Shown piece after piece: positions 54,759 to 64,000 of a stretch of 64,000 nucleotides of DNA. Below the pieces are notes generated by a model, which was not told the origin of the DNA, did no database searches, and saw only the letters and a list, made by a program, of their open reading frames with translations. The number at the start of each line of letters is the position of its first letter. Position 1 is the stretch's first letter. A program made the position numbers and the translations under genes. Location: positions 682,001-746,000 of the forward strand of contig NC_003910.7 of NCBI RefSeq assembly GCF_000012325.1. Reading direction: 5' to 3'. This DNA comes from Colwellia psychrerythraea 34H (GTDB lineage Bacteria; Pseudomonadota; Gammaproteobacteria; Enterobacterales; Alteromonadaceae).

Positions 54759-55515
54759 TATCCCAAACCCATCACTTATTAAGCTATCTACAATTAAAAA
54801 ACTCCATAAATGGTTATCGCTTTTAGTTTTTATTCAGTTATTCATTTGGCTAAGTACGGGCTTGTTTTTTAATTTGATGGATCACGATAAAGCACGTGGT
54901 AATCAAAATAAGAAAGCAATCACCTTCCAAAAGATTGAACACAAACGTTTAGTAAACCTTGATCTGATCATGAATAAAAATAGTAAAGCTGTAACTGAGG
55001 TTGCCTTGATACAGCGATTAGGCAAACCTTACTATTTATTAACTCATGAAGAAGGCTTATACAATCATTTTAAAAGCGATTACAGCCTAGTAGATGCTTA
55101 CGTTGGAGATGAGCTTATTATCGATGATGATGTTGCAGGTAAGCTGGCTCAAGCAAGCTATAAGGGCAAAGGGGATATAAATAGTGTAGTTAAACTTGAA
55201 CCACCTATTACTGATATGCTCAAAGAACAAAATAGCGTTTGGCAGGTAAACTTTTCTGATGACTTAGAAACGAGTGTTTATTTAGATGCTAGTTCAGGGC
55301 GTTTAGTCGGGCACAGTAATGAGGATAAACGTTTTGTTGATTTCTTCTTTATGCTGCACTTTATGGATTACCCTTTTCTAGGAGAGGGGTCGGTAGGTGG
55401 TTTCAATAATGGTCAAATAACCTTCTTTGCCTTATTAACATTAGTCTTTTGTTTAACTGGTTTTATTTGGGTAATTGAATTACTAAGGAAAGGTCGCTAC
55501 AAGTTTAGCTGGTAG
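54745..55515 (+). CDS. PepSY-type membrane protein, paralogue of the upstream gene
   Basis: This 256-residue protein has the same layout as its neighbour: an LHKWLSLLVFIQLFIWLSTGLFFNLMD helix near 20-45, a soluble middle region and a last helix near 228-246 (FFALLTLVFCLTGFIWVIEL). The LHFMDYPF motif matches LHVMDYI-type in the first protein. It overlaps the first gene by 14 bp with AAGGAG as ribosome site, so the two are co-translated. Together with the C15-like protein they form a three-gene unit of unknown role at the periplasmic face. Confidence 0.8.
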   Translation: MKKRNIPNPSLIKLSTIKKLHKWLSLLVFIQLFIWLSTGLFFNLMDHDKARGNQNKKAITFQKIEHKRLVNLDLIMNKNSKAVTEVALIQRLGKPYYLLTHEEGLYNHFKSDYSLVDAYVGDELIIDDDVAGKLAQASYKGKGDINSVVKLEPPITDMLKEQNSVWQVNFSDDLETSVYLDASSGRLVGHSNEDKRFVDFFFMLHFMDYPFLGEGSVGGFNNGQITFFALLTLVFCLTGFIWVIELLRKGRYKFSW

Positions 55516-55591
55516 GGTGTAGTTGATAATAAATTGCAGTTGTTGGGGTGTTTTGAAATGTACCTGTTTTATTTTCTTAAATTGCAGACAC

Positions 55592-55632
55592 AAAAAAACG
55601 AAGGAAGAGTTAAACTCATGCTTCGTTTTTTT
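55592..55632. terminator. Bidirectional terminator between the PepSY operon and csp
   Basis: AAAAAAACGAAG (55592-55603) and CTTCGTTTTTTT (55621-55632) form a 12-bp perfect stem with A/T runs on both sides. It separates the convergent PepSY and cold-shock genes. Confidence 0.85.
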
Positions 55633-55653
55633 AGATTAGCTTATAAGTTAAAC

Positions 55654-55863
55654 TTATACAGCTAGTACGTTTTCTGCTTCAGGGCCTTTTTGACCTTGTT
55701 TAACAGTAAAAGTAACTGCTTGACCGTCAGCTAGAGTACGGAAACCGTCTCCAGAGATAGCGCTGAAGTGAACAAACACGTCAGGACCATTTTCTTGCTC
55801 TATAAAACCGAAACCTTTAGTTTCGTTGAAAAATTTAACTTTACCAGTAACTGTATCAGACAT
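55654..55863 (-). CDS. CspA/CspE-family cold-shock domain protein
   Basis: This 69-residue single-domain protein starts [20 protein letters not shown] with RNP1 KGFGFI and RNP2 VFVHFSAI. It is an RNA chaperone for cold adaptation or RNA metabolism. It differs from the 38-kb Csp (SKDLFVHH in place of PDVFVHF). The ribosome site is TACAGGAAA-like, and a long non-coding leader precedes it, as in other cold-shock genes, where it often controls translation. Confidence 0.94.
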   Translation of the reverse strand: MSDTVTGKVKFFNETKGFGFIEQENGPDVFVHFSAISGDGFRTLADGQAVTFTVKQGQKGPEAENVLAV

Positions 55864-56337
55864 ACTAACATTTTCCTGTAATCATAAAATAATATTGTGG
55901 CTCTATCCCAAAATGGGTAGAAACCGTTTTCACCCGAGTAAGTGCCCTCTACCAAAAAGTACAGGAAGAGGAAGGAAACAAACCATATTCGACACAATCA
56001 TTGCTTCAAACAATAGTTTGCATTGTCTAAATCTGCCTGTGTAGAATAATCAATACACTATGTGCATCAGATAGAAAACTACAACAAAAGTCAGTATAAA
56101 CCTTCATCTGCAACGCAAGAACTCAACGCGAAAGTAGTCTAACATAGTTGTTTTTAATTTGCTTTATAAAAAGTCAGATTAGTTCAAATTTTCTTTGTCT
56201 AAATGAGAGTAGCTATCAAAGCCAATGTTAACAGTCACTCAAGGTGGGTTTTGAGGGGGAGACGCGGCGGATTATGATAAAAAATGACGACTATTTAAGG
56301 TAGCCGTCATTTTTATTTTTTAGCTTAGCTCTTTAGA
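55864..56337. other. Csp leader/promoter region and valS terminator
   Basis: Of these 474 bp, the first ~300 presumably hold the promoter and leader of the minus-strand cold-shock gene. A hairpin AAAAATGACG (56280-56289) with CGTCATTTTT (56305-56314), followed on the minus strand by T-runs, is the likely terminator of valS. A short GC-rich patch, GAGGGGGAGACGCGGCGG, lies at about 56253-56270 and stands out from the AT-rich surroundings. No gene was seen. Confidence 0.5.
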
Positions 56338-59211
56338 TCAAAGTGCGGCTATTTGTATTTTTTGTTCAAGTATTTTAGCAAGTGTAGATTCAGCGTCAGC
56401 TAACTTTGCTTGTTCTTTTTCAATAACCGCTGCAGGGGCTTTACTAACAAAGTTTTCATTGCCTAATTTACCGCGAACTCTGCCGGCTTCTTTTTCAAGC
56501 TTCTCAATAGCTTTATCTAAACGAGCAAGCTCTGCTTCTTTATCGATTAAGCCAGCCATTGGGATTAGCACTGATAAGTCACCTACTACAGCTGAAGCTG
56601 AAGCTGGACCTTGTTCATCATCCGCTAATACCGTAATGCTTTCTAATTTTGCTAGCGAACTTAAGAACTGCTCGTTTTCATCCAAACGACGTTGATCATT
56701 ATCATTTACGTTTTTAAGCAATACAGGCAACTCTTTACTTGGCGAGATGTCCATTTCACCACGAATGTTACGAATAGCAATAATGAATTGTTTAACCCAC
56801 TCTAAATCGTCAATGGCTTGTTGATCACATTTACTCTCATCAAACTGAGGAAATGCTTGCACCATAATCGAGTCACCATTTTTACTAAAATCACTTAATG
56901 GTTGAACTCGTTGCCAAATCGTTTCAGTGATGAATGGCATGATAGGGTGCATCAAGCGTAATAACGCTTCTAAAACATTCACTAAAGTATGGCGAGTACC
57001 ACGTTGCTGTGCTTCATTTTCTTTGAACAGGACAGGCTTAGTTAGTTCTAAATACCAATCACAGAACTGATTCCAAGTAAATTCATACAAAGCTTGTGAG
57101 GCAAGGTCGAAACGATAAGTATCAAAGGCTTCATGAACCGTTTTTACAGTTTGCTCAAATTGACCTATGATCCAGCGATCAGCAAGTGAAAGCTCCATGT
57201 CGCCAGCCTTTCCTTCAGGTGATGACTGTCCGCAATCAAATTCTTCAGTATTCATCATTACATAACGGCTAGCATTCCATAACTTATTGGTAAAGTTACG
57301 GTAACCCTCTAGACGTTTCATGTCCCAGCTAATATCGCGACCCGTTGTAGCAACAGACGTTAGCGTGAAACGTAAAGCATCAGTACCGTGCGCTTCAATA
57401 CCTTCTGGATATTCTTTTCTGGTAAGCTTTTCAATTTTCTTGGCAAGCTTTGGCTGCATCATATTGCCAGTACGTTTTTGCAATAAATCTTCTAAAGAAA
57501 TACCATCAATCATATCTAAAGGATCAACAACATTACCTTTGGATTTACTCATCTTATCGCCATTTTCATCACGAATAAGGCCTGTCATGTAGATTTTCTT
57601 AAATGGTATTTGCGCTTTACCGTTTTCATCTTTGTTAAAGTGCATGGTCATCATGATCATACGGGCAACCCAGAAGAAAATAATATCAAAACCAGTGACT
57701 AATACATCAGTAGGGTGGAAGGTTTTTAAATCTTCAGTGTCTTTTGGCCAACCCAAGGTTGAGAACGTCCATAAAGCAGATGAGAACCAAGTATCAAGTA
57801 CATCATCGTCTTGTCTTAACTTCATATCAGCAGCAATGTCATTGTTTGCGCGTACTTCTTCTTCTGTGCGGCCAACATATACTTTTTCGTTTTCGTCATA
57901 CCAAGCTGGGATTCTATGTCCCCACCAAAGTTGACGTGAGATACACCAATCTTGAATGTTGTTCATCCAAGAAAAATACATATTTTCATATTGCTTAGGC
58001 ACAAATTCAATTTGACCATCTTTAACAGCATCAACAGCAGGGCCTGCTAACTTTTCAACACGTACATACCATTGGTCCGTTAATAGTGGCTCAATAATAA
58101 CGCCAGATCTATCACCGTATGGTGCAACTAAATCATGGTCTTTTACTTCAACTAATAAACCTAACTCGTCAAACTTAGCAACGATAGCTTTACGGGCTAC
58201 AAAACGATCCATACCAGCGAATTCGCTTGGTAATCCAGTATCGTAAGCGTTACAAACTTCACCTTTAGTATCATAAACTTCAGCGGTTGCTAAAATAGCA
58301 GCATCTTTATCTAAGATGTTAATTTGTGGCAATGCGTGACGTTTACCTACTTCATTATCGTTAAAGTCATGGCCAGGTGTGATTTTTACACAACCAGTGC
58401 CTTTTTCCATATCGGCATGATCATCACCGACAATTGGAATCAATCGGTTTACTAACGGTAATAATACTTGCTTGCCAATTAGGTCTTTATAGCGAGGATC
58501 TTCTGGGTTTACTGCAACCCCTGTATCACCTAACATAGTTTCCGGTCGTGTTGTCGCTACGACTAAATAATCGAGACCTTCTGCTGTTTTAGCACCGTTA
58601 GCTAAAGGATAACGCAAGTGCCACATGTGGCCTTTTTTGTCTTTATTTTCAACTTCTAAATCAGAAATAGCGGTGTGAAATTTAGGATCCCAATTTACCA
58701 GGCGTTTACCACGATAAATCAAATCGTCTTCAAATAAGCGTACAAATACTTCTTGTACCGCTTCAGACATACCATCATCCATAGTAAAACGTTCACGACT
58801 CCAATCGATAGAGTTACCTAAGCGGCGCATTTGTTTGCCTATGGTGCCGCCAGACTCTTCTTTCCATTCCCAAATTTTATCGATAAAACCTTCACGACCA
58901 TAGTCATGACGCGTTTTATCTTCTTCAGCCGCAATTTTACGTTCAACTACCATTTGTGTTGCTATACCAGCATGATCGCAACCGGTTTGCCATAAGGTGT
59001 TTTTACCTTGCATGCGTTGGTAACGAATAAGCGTATCCATGATGGTTTGCTGAAAAGCATGACCCATATGTAAGCTACCAGTAACATTTGGTGGTGGAAT
59101 AGCAATACTGTAACTGTCACCTTCACCTGTAGGGCTAAAGTAACCTTGCTCTTCCCAGCTAGTATAAAGGGACTGTTCAATGTCGGTAGGGTTAAAGGTT
59201 TTTTCCATCAT
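56338..59211 (-). CDS. valS: Valyl-tRNA synthetase
   Basis: The enzyme is 957 residues from the preferred ATG at 59211 and charges tRNA-Val. It has the class I HIGH-type motif in [15 protein letters not shown], the editing domain, the KMSKS loop in [15 protein letters not shown] and a C-terminal coiled-coil arm rich in Lys/Glu. The open frame extends 16 codons further (to 59259), but [16 protein letters not shown] matches the known ValS N-terminus, so the upstream part is not expected to be translated. It is the last gene of the minus-strand group pepA-holC-valS, with a terminator after it. Confidence 0.97.
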   Translation of the reverse strand: MMEKTFNPTDIEQSLYTSWEEQGYFSPTGEGDSYSIAIPPPNVTGSLHMGHAFQQTIMDTLIRYQRMQGKNTLWQTGCDHAGIATQMVVERKIAAEEDKTRHDYGREGFIDKIWEWKEESGGTIGKQMRRLGNSIDWSRERFTMDDGMSEAVQEVFVRLFEDDLIYRGKRLVNWDPKFHTAISDLEVENKDKKGHMWHLRYPLANGAKTAEGLDYLVVATTRPETMLGDTGVAVNPEDPRYKDLIGKQVLLPLVNRLIPIVGDDHADMEKGTGCVKITPGHDFNDNEVGKRHALPQINILDKDAAILATAEVYDTKGEVCNAYDTGLPSEFAGMDRFVARKAIVAKFDELGLLVEVKDHDLVAPYGDRSGVIIEPLLTDQWYVRVEKLAGPAVDAVKDGQIEFVPKQYENMYFSWMNNIQDWCISRQLWWGHRIPAWYDENEKVYVGRTEEEVRANNDIAADMKLRQDDDVLDTWFSSALWTFSTLGWPKDTEDLKTFHPTDVLVTGFDIIFFWVARMIMMTMHFNKDENGKAQIPFKKIYMTGLIRDENGDKMSKSKGNVVDPLDMIDGISLEDLLQKRTGNMMQPKLAKKIEKLTRKEYPEGIEAHGTDALRFTLTSVATTGRDISWDMKRLEGYRNFTNKLWNASRYVMMNTEEFDCGQSSPEGKAGDMELSLADRWIIGQFEQTVKTVHEAFDTYRFDLASQALYEFTWNQFCDWYLELTKPVLFKENEAQQRGTRHTLVNVLEALLRLMHPIMPFITETIWQRVQPLSDFSKNGDSIMVQAFPQFDESKCDQQAIDDLEWVKQFIIAIRNIRGEMDISPSKELPVLLKNVNDNDQRRLDENEQFLSSLAKLESITVLADDEQGPASASAVVGDLSVLIPMAGLIDKEAELARLDKAIEKLEKEAGRVRGKLGNENFVSKAPAAVIEKEQAKLADAESTLAKILEQKIQIAAL

Positions 59212-59390
59212 TTTATCCGGTAATAGGTTTAATAGTTGTTCGTTGTTTTGTTGCAACACTGTTGATCAGTGAAGGCTCAACAAAGTAAAAGTGCAGCAAA
59301 GTAAAATGCAACGTTTATTGAATTAGGTTTTTTGTGTTCGTCTTCATTTTTTTGTTTATCTTTGTGAGTGCCCAGTATAGAGATAAATCG

Positions 59391-59864
59391 CTATTTACTG
59401 ACTTCCTCTGGCACGGTTACCGCTTGGTTATCAACTTGAAAACCCCATTGTCGGCAAGTTTTAAAGCGTTCTCTCGCTTGTTGTTTAAGTGTTTCATCAC
59501 TAGGCACAAAATCAACGATAAATTGAAATTGATTGGCAAAGTTAGGCACCGCACTATTAAGGTTAATAAGCACAGGACGACGTCCTTGCGGTGCTTGATA
59601 ACCTATTTCCACCATAGCGCCTTGTTTTGGACCTTCACCAACGAGGTTATGGGGTACAAAACTGTCGCTATCAAATGCCCAAAGCATCTCATCAATTTGT
59701 TCAGCATGTTGCTGGTCTTTTGCATAAATATAGACCCGCTGATTTTGACGATAGAAATGACTGGCTTGCAAACAGGCATGATAAATAGCAGAACGAGTAT
59801 CTTCTTCTTTCTCGTCTGTTACATCATCCTTAAGTAGATAAAACATTACTTGAGTTTGCATCAT
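59391..59864 (-). CDS. holC: DNA polymerase III chi subunit
   Basis: This 157-residue protein links the clamp-loader complex to SSB. It matches HolC through the N-terminal QVMFYLLKDD strand, ACLQASHFYRQNQRVYIYAKDQQHAEQIDEMLWAF and the SFVPHNLVGEGP segment. The conserved Trp and His residues are in place, while the C-terminal tail (about 140-157) is longer than in E. coli. It lies between pepA and valS, as is usual in gammaproteobacteria. Confidence 0.94.
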   Translation of the reverse strand: MMQTQVMFYLLKDDVTDEKEEDTRSAIYHACLQASHFYRQNQRVYIYAKDQQHAEQIDEMLWAFDSDSFVPHNLVGEGPKQGAMVEIGYQAPQGRRPVLINLNSAVPNFANQFQFIVDFVPSDETLKQQARERFKTCRQWGFQVDNQAVTVPEEVSK

Positions 59865-59899
59865 TCTTGCCTAATTAAGTTCGCCTAATTTAAATACTT

Positions 59900-59927
59900 A
59901 AGCCCGAGTAGTTAACTACTCGGGCTT
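59900..59927. terminator. Perfect palindromic hairpin between pepA and holC
   Basis: A perfect 28-bp palindrome pairs AAGCCCGAGTAGTT with AACTACTCGGGCTT (59900-59927). On the plus strand it is followed by ATTCTTTTTT. It lies between the co-directional pepA and holC genes (minus strand), so it may attenuate or end pepA transcription. Confidence 0.75.
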
Positions 59928-59958
59928 ATTCTTTTTTCTATCAATTTATTCTGGCGAT

Positions 59959-61464
59959 TTATTCGCCTTGTTCTTGACCAGAACGGTTCAGTAAAAACTG
60001 CGTTAGCATGCTTACAGGACGACCGGTTGCGCCTTTATTTTTACCGCTGCGCCATGCTGTACCGGCAATGTCTAAATGCGCCCAATTATATTTTTTGGTG
60101 AAACGCGATAAGAAACAAGCTGCAGTAATCGTTCCTGCTTCTTTGCCACCTAAATTGGTAAAGTCAGCAAATGGGCTTTCAAGTTGGTCTTGATAGTCAT
60201 CCCATAACGGCATACGCCATGCTCTGTCACCACTTTGCTCGGAAGCATTTAATAATTCATGGGCAAGTGGATTATGACTACTCAATAGGCCTGTTGCATG
60301 TGCGCCTAAAGCAACGACACAAGCACCGGTTAAGGTGGCTACATCAATAACCGCTTCAGGGTTAAAGCGTTCAACATAAGTCAGTGCATCACATAAAACT
60401 AAACGGCCTTCAGCATCGGTATTAAGTACTTCAACAGTTTGACCAGACATAGTTGTTAATATATCACCTGGACGATATGCGTTACTGCTTGGCATGTTTT
60501 CACAACCAGCTAAAACGCCAATAACATTGATAGGTAAATTAAGTTCGACCAGCGCATGCATAGCTCCTAATACACCTGCAGCACCACCCATGTCATATTT
60601 CATTTCATCCATGCCTGCACCAGGTTTTAATGAAATACCACCACTGTCAAAAGTTAAACCTTTGCCCACTAATACTAGTGGCTTTGAATCATCACCGGCG
60701 CCGTCATACTTAATGATACTCATTAATGATTCGTTTACTGAACCACGACCAACAGCTAAGTATGAACCCATACCAAGCTCTTCCATTTCTTTTTCGTCAA
60801 CAATTGTTGTTGTAACCTTGTCATAATCATTTTCAAGAATCTTGGCTTGTTCAGCAAGATATGCAGGATTACAAATGTTTGGCGGCATGTTAGCAACATT
60901 TTTACAGGTAGTAATACCTTCAGCAATAGCTAAAGCATGACTAACGGCACGTTCACCAATAGGCAATTCACGGCGAGTTGGTACATTAAAAACAACTTTA
61001 CGTAAAGGACGACGAGCCTCAGCCTTACGCGTTTTTAAACTATCAAAACTATATAAGCCATCTTGTGCTGCTTCAACCGCTTGGCGAACTTTCCAGTAAA
61101 TATCACGACCTTTAACATGTAACTCAGATAAGAAGCATACGGCTTCCATAGAACCGGTTTCATTTAAGGTGTTAATTGTTTTGGTAATTATTTGACGATA
61201 TTGACGTTCATCAAGCTCACGCTCTTTACCGCAACCTACTAATAAAACACGCTCGCTTAAAATATTAGGCACGTGATGTAATAATAACATCTGCCCTGAT
61301 TTACCTTCTAAATCGCCTTTACGTAAAAGGTTGCTTATGTAGCCTTCGCTGATTTCATCAAGCTGTTCGGCTGTACCGCTAAGTCTGCGAGGTTCAAAAA
61401 CACCTACCACAATACAAGCGCTACGTTGTTTTTCTGGACTGCCGCTTTTTACACTGAACTCCAT
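59959..61464 (-). CDS. pepA: Leucyl aminopeptidase PepA
   Basis: This 501-residue M17 peptidase removes N-terminal amino acids. In E. coli it also binds DNA in Xer recombination. It has the metal-binding motif [18 protein letters not shown] (near residue 345) and the [30 protein letters not shown] segment (near 265). The active-site Lys and Arg lie in these blocks. The C-terminus ends after the [11 protein letters not shown] tail. It is divergent from lptF, 228 bp away, so they may share a control region. Confidence 0.96.
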   Translation of the reverse strand: MEFSVKSGSPEKQRSACIVVGVFEPRRLSGTAEQLDEISEGYISNLLRKGDLEGKSGQMLLLHHVPNILSERVLLVGCGKERELDERQYRQIITKTINTLNETGSMEAVCFLSELHVKGRDIYWKVRQAVEAAQDGLYSFDSLKTRKAEARRPLRKVVFNVPTRRELPIGERAVSHALAIAEGITTCKNVANMPPNICNPAYLAEQAKILENDYDKVTTTIVDEKEMEELGMGSYLAVGRGSVNESLMSIIKYDGAGDDSKPLVLVGKGLTFDSGGISLKPGAGMDEMKYDMGGAAGVLGAMHALVELNLPINVIGVLAGCENMPSSNAYRPGDILTTMSGQTVEVLNTDAEGRLVLCDALTYVERFNPEAVIDVATLTGACVVALGAHATGLLSSHNPLAHELLNASEQSGDRAWRMPLWDDYQDQLESPFADFTNLGGKEAGTITAACFLSRFTKKYNWAHLDIAGTAWRSGKNKGATGRPVSMLTQFLLNRSGQEQGE

Positions 61465-61692
61465 GACTTTTCCTTTTACAATTTAATAAGGTGTTTATTT
61501 AGCATAACTTGCTAAAATAAGTAAAAAATAGCACTCTTGACTATTCAATTGATATTGCTAAGGGCTATAATTATAGTCGCACTCAACAATATTCGTTAGT
61601 TACTGACTATATAGTTTACTTATGAAAACGACAAGTTTACTCAATATTTGCCAATATGTCAGAAAAAAACTAAGTTTTTACGGGATCTTTTT

Positions 61693-62859
61693 GTGATCAT
61701 TTTTCGTTATTTATTAAAAGAAGTCGCCAAAACACAATTAGCAGTGTTTTTTGTGTTAATGACTATTTTTATCAGTCAAAAATTTGTCCGTGTGCTCGGT
61801 GATGCTTCAGAAGGAAGTATACCTGGGCAATTGGTAATGACTTTTATTGCCTTGAAAATACCAGACCTTGCCGGATTTATTTTACCCCTTAGCTTGTTCT
61901 TAGGCGTTTTACTCGCTTATGGGCGTATTTATGCAGACAGTGAAATGACCGTCTTGCATGCGTGTGGTGTTAGTGAATGGTATGTGGTGCGAGTAACGTT
62001 AGTGCTCGCTGTTATTACCGCTATTTTTACCGGAATTTTTACGCTATACCTAGCGCCGTTAGCCTCAGAATATCAATATAAAGTTAAAGAGGAGCTTGCA
62101 GCCGATTCTGGTCTAAGTGCACTGGTTTCCGGACGTTTCCAACAAACGGGAAATCAAGATGCGGTGGTTTTTATTCATGATAAAGACCGTGAAACTAATA
62201 GTTTTAATAAAGTCTTTGTTGCTCAGTTACCTAAAGGTGACAATGTTGATGCCAGCATTATTAACTCAAGTTTAGTATACGCAAAAACAGGTAAGGTTTT
62301 TGAAGATGATACTGGCTCTCAGCAGTTAGTGTTGGGTGATGGCATTCGTTATCACAGAGATATCGAATCTAAAGAATTCCAATCGGTGGCATTTAATAAA
62401 TATTATATTCAAATAAAAGATCAAGAAGTTGAACATCAACACCGTAAGCTAAGTGCTATATCCACGCTCGAGTTGTATAACAATATGCCTCCAGAGTTAG
62501 AATCCGCCTACCGCGCGACTATTCAATGGCGAATCGCTTTTCCTTTAGCCTGTATTATTCTCATTTTTATTGCCGTGCCGTTAAGTGTGGTCAATCCAAG
62601 GCAGGGTAAATTTGCCAAAATGCTGCCGGCCTTGATGTTATTTTTAGGGTATTTATTATTATTAACTTCAATGCGCTCAGCTATTGAAAAGAACGCCATT
62701 CCAAGTGTTGTTGGCTTGTGGCCCATACACATCAGTGCGTTGTTTATTGGGATGATGTTATTAATGAAAGAACGAAGTAGTGGGCGAATTATCAAAGCAA
62801 AATTACCGAGCTTTAAACGCAAATCAATTAAAAAAATGACTGAAGGGAAAGAAAGTTAA
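61693..62859 (+). CDS. lptF: LPS export ABC permease LptF
   Basis: The protein has about 388 residues from GTG 61693. The frame is open from ATG 61648, but MIIFRYLLKEVAKTQLAVFF from the GTG matches the LptF N-terminus and has an upstream CGGGA. LptF and LptG pair with LptB to pull LPS out of the inner membrane. Six helices and a periplasmic beta-jellyroll domain (about 115-260) are present, with the VVNPRQGK motif near the fifth helix. The stop codon TAA (62857-62859) overlaps the next ATG by one base. Confidence 0.94.
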   Translation: MIIFRYLLKEVAKTQLAVFFVLMTIFISQKFVRVLGDASEGSIPGQLVMTFIALKIPDLAGFILPLSLFLGVLLAYGRIYADSEMTVLHACGVSEWYVVRVTLVLAVITAIFTGIFTLYLAPLASEYQYKVKEELAADSGLSALVSGRFQQTGNQDAVVFIHDKDRETNSFNKVFVAQLPKGDNVDASIINSSLVYAKTGKVFEDDTGSQQLVLGDGIRYHRDIESKEFQSVAFNKYYIQIKDQEVEHQHRKLSAISTLELYNNMPPELESAYRATIQWRIAFPLACIILIFIAVPLSVVNPRQGKFAKMLPALMLFLGYLLLLTSMRSAIEKNAIPSVVGLWPIHISALFIGMMLLMKERSSGRIIKAKLPSFKRKSIKKMTEGKES

Positions 62860-62993
62860 TGCGCATTATTGATTTTTACATTGGTCGCTTTACTCATCAT
62901 AGTGCCTCTACTACTTTTATTACCTTAGCTGTTTTTGTCGGTATCTGTGTGAGTGGTGTGGTGAGATTTCTTGAACAAGTTAAGGGTTATTAA
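62859..62993 (+). CDS. 44-residue partial duplicate of the lptG N-terminus
   Basis: The frame runs ATG 62859 to TAA 62993 and codes for MRIIDFYIGRFTHHSASTTF and 24 more residues. It shares its first 10 residues with the authentic LptG start and much of the next 30, with three extra residues (FTH region) and two extra residues near GIC. It therefore encodes the cytoplasmic tip and most of the first membrane helix of LptG and then stops (QVKGY). The ATG overlaps the lptF stop and the TAA overlaps the lptG ATG (TAATG) in exactly the same way. It may be a real microprotein, a leader peptide or a decaying duplicate. Confidence 0.55.
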   Translation: MRIIDFYIGRFTHHSASTTFITLAVFVGICVSGVVRFLEQVKGY

Positions 62994-64000
62994 TGCGCAT
63001 TATTGATTTTTATATTGGTCGTGTCATTGCTTCTACTACTTTTATTACCTTGGCTGTTTTTGTCAGCGTGAGTGGCATCATTAAATTTGTTGAGCAAATG
63101 CGCGCTATAGGTCGAGGAAATTATGATCTAGCCCATGCCGCATTATATGTGCTTTATGCGGTGCCTCGCGATGTGGAAGTATTTTTCCCGATGTCGGCAC
63201 TTATCGGCGGCTTAATTGGTATCGGTATGTTAGCGAGTAATAGTGAACTTATTGTAATGCAAGCCGCGGGTTTGTCGCGATTAGATATTATTAAGTCAGT
63301 GATGAAAACGGCTGTTTTATTGATTATTGTTAGCATGGCCATTGGTGAATGGTTGGCACCCAGTGGCGAGGCGAAAGCGCGTGAAATACGTGCTCAAGCA
63401 ATTTCAGGTGGTAGTCTAATTGCCGCTAAAAATGGTGTCTGGGCTAAAGATGGTGATTACTTTGTTAATATTGGTGAAGTGCTGGACAGAGGTCAATTAA
63501 AGAAAGTACAAATTTATGGCTTCAATGATGAGTTAAAAATTGATAGTTGGCTTTCAGCTAAAAGTGCCATTTATCAAGATAAAAGCTGGTTATTGACTGA
63601 TGTTGAAGAGTTTTCATTAACTGAAAATGAAATTATTACCAAAAGCCATAGTCAAAAAATTTGGAACTCCTCGCTAACACCGAAAAAGCTTGGCGTAGTA
63701 ACTGTTACCCCTGAGTCGCTTTCTTTAAGGGGCTTGATTGATTACTTAGATTATTTAGAGGCGAATGAACAAGATCCAAGTCGCTATAAGTTAGCTTTTT
63801 GGCGAAAAATAATGCAGCCATTAACGGTTGCGGTAATGCTGTTAGTGGCACTTTCTTTTATTTTTGGACCTTTACGCTCAGTTTCTATGGGGGCGCGCAT
63901 AATGATGGGCGTCTTTACCGGAATTTTATTCTTTATTAGTAATGAAGTCTTAGGGTCGTTAAGTTTGGTCTATCAGTTACCACCAATACTGGGGGCTATG
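62993..64000 (+). CDS. lptG: LPS export ABC permease LptG (partial at window end)
   Basis: The start ATG is 62993, overlapping the stop of the 44-codon duplicate. The visible 336 codons encode MRIIDFYIGRVIASTTF, the first helix, then EWLAPSGEAKAREIRAQAI and the periplasmic domain. The C-terminal helix region PLTVAVMLLVALSFIFGPLRSVSMGARI follows. About 24 residues and the stop are beyond 64000, by comparison with 360-residue E. coli LptG. The family, position after lptF and motifs leave no doubt. Confidence 0.93.
   Translation, partial: MRIIDFYIGRVIASTTFITLAVFVSVSGIIKFVEQMRAIGRGNYDLAHAALYVLYAVPRDVEVFFPMSALIGGLIGIGMLASNSELIVMQAAGLSRLDIIKSVMKTAVLLIIVSMAIGEWLAPSGEAKAREIRAQAISGGSLIAAKNGVWAKDGDYFVNIGEVLDRGQLKKVQIYGFNDELKIDSWLSAKSAIYQDKSWLLTDVEEFSLTENEIITKSHSQKIWNSSLTPKKLGVVTVTPESLSLRGLIDYLDYLEANEQDPSRYKLAFWRKIMQPLTVAVMLLVALSFIFGPLRSVSMGARIMMGVFTGILFFISNEVLGSLSLVYQLPPILGAM

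Noticed and set aside
59212..59259. 16-codon extension of ValS
   Set aside because: ValS proteins begin at [11 protein letters not shown] sequence; the extension is unlike family N-termini.
1..64000. tRNA, rRNA, CRISPR array, full insertion sequence or prophage
   Set aside because: No tRNA-like T-loop/acceptor pairs, no regularly spaced repeats, no transposase, integrase or phage structural gene was found on reading both strands.

Overview
The window is AT-rich DNA from a marine, probably cold-adapted gammaproteobacterium. Gene content and protein sequences fit the Alteromonadales, and Colwellia or a close relative best (inference from recognised families; no search was run). Typical signs are FabV as enoyl-ACP reductase, an S46 dipeptidyl-peptidase, MipA/OmpV with DUF3019, many TonB/OMP-type proteins, two CspA-family proteins, and the neighbourhoods nrdR-ribD-ribE-ribBX and lptFG/pepA-holC-valS.

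Layout. 0.1-6.1 kb: a minus-strand envelope module with an RstAB-like two-component pair, a DUF3019 protein, MipA/OmpV and a TonB-dependent receptor. 6.4-8.7 kb: a substrate-binding protein paired with a membrane diguanylate cyclase. 8.9-13.6 kb: an exported methyltransferase, a ThDP-dependent decarboxylase-like enzyme, a small P-loop kinase and a PhyH oxygenase. 13.8-16.0 kb: S46 peptidase. 16.4-21.0 kb: a putative Fur-controlled iron cluster (porin, imelysin lipoprotein, di-haem lipoprotein). 21.6-27.0 kb: argR with an ARG box, a FadL porin, a hemerythrin/DUF2249/NnrS-like operon, an FAH-family hydrolase and yacL. 27.1-34.4 kb: HDOD protein, ampG with a coupled 56-residue membrane protein, cyclophilin, yajG, rlmG, bolA and fabV. 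34.6-38.6 kb: an accessory segment between two identical 37-bp direct repeats, holding a PilZ protein, a plasmid-type HTH protein, a Rho paralogue without the N-terminal RNA-binding domain, and a cold-shock-domain protein. 38.9-46.9 kb: nucleoside-gate transporter, HlyIII, EF-hand protein, S33 peptidase, an ABC exporter pair and an ECF sigma/anti-sigma pair. 47.3-52.7 kb: glyA, nrdR, ribD, ribE, ribBX. 52.8-55.5 kb: a pyroglutamyl-peptidase-like protein with Ser in place of the catalytic Cys, plus two PepSY membrane proteins. 55.6-64.0 kb: csp, valS, holC and pepA on the minus strand, divergent from lptF and lptG.

Four classes of MITE-like inverted-repeat elements lie between genes. Two classes share a ~50-bp core found at 9.9, 41.6 and 45.3 kb. 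No tRNA, rRNA, CRISPR array, complete insertion sequence or intact prophage was seen.

The most unusual observations are: (1) a 44-codon in-frame duplicate of the start of lptG wedged between lptF and lptG, with stop/start overlaps at both junctions; (2) the N-terminally minimal Rho paralogue beside a free cold-shock-domain gene inside a direct-repeat-bounded segment; (3) the small membrane protein directly downstream of ampG; (4) a PhyH gene whose conserved N-terminus continues upstream of any standard start codon; and (5) the Cys-to-Ser pyroglutamyl-peptidase homologue.
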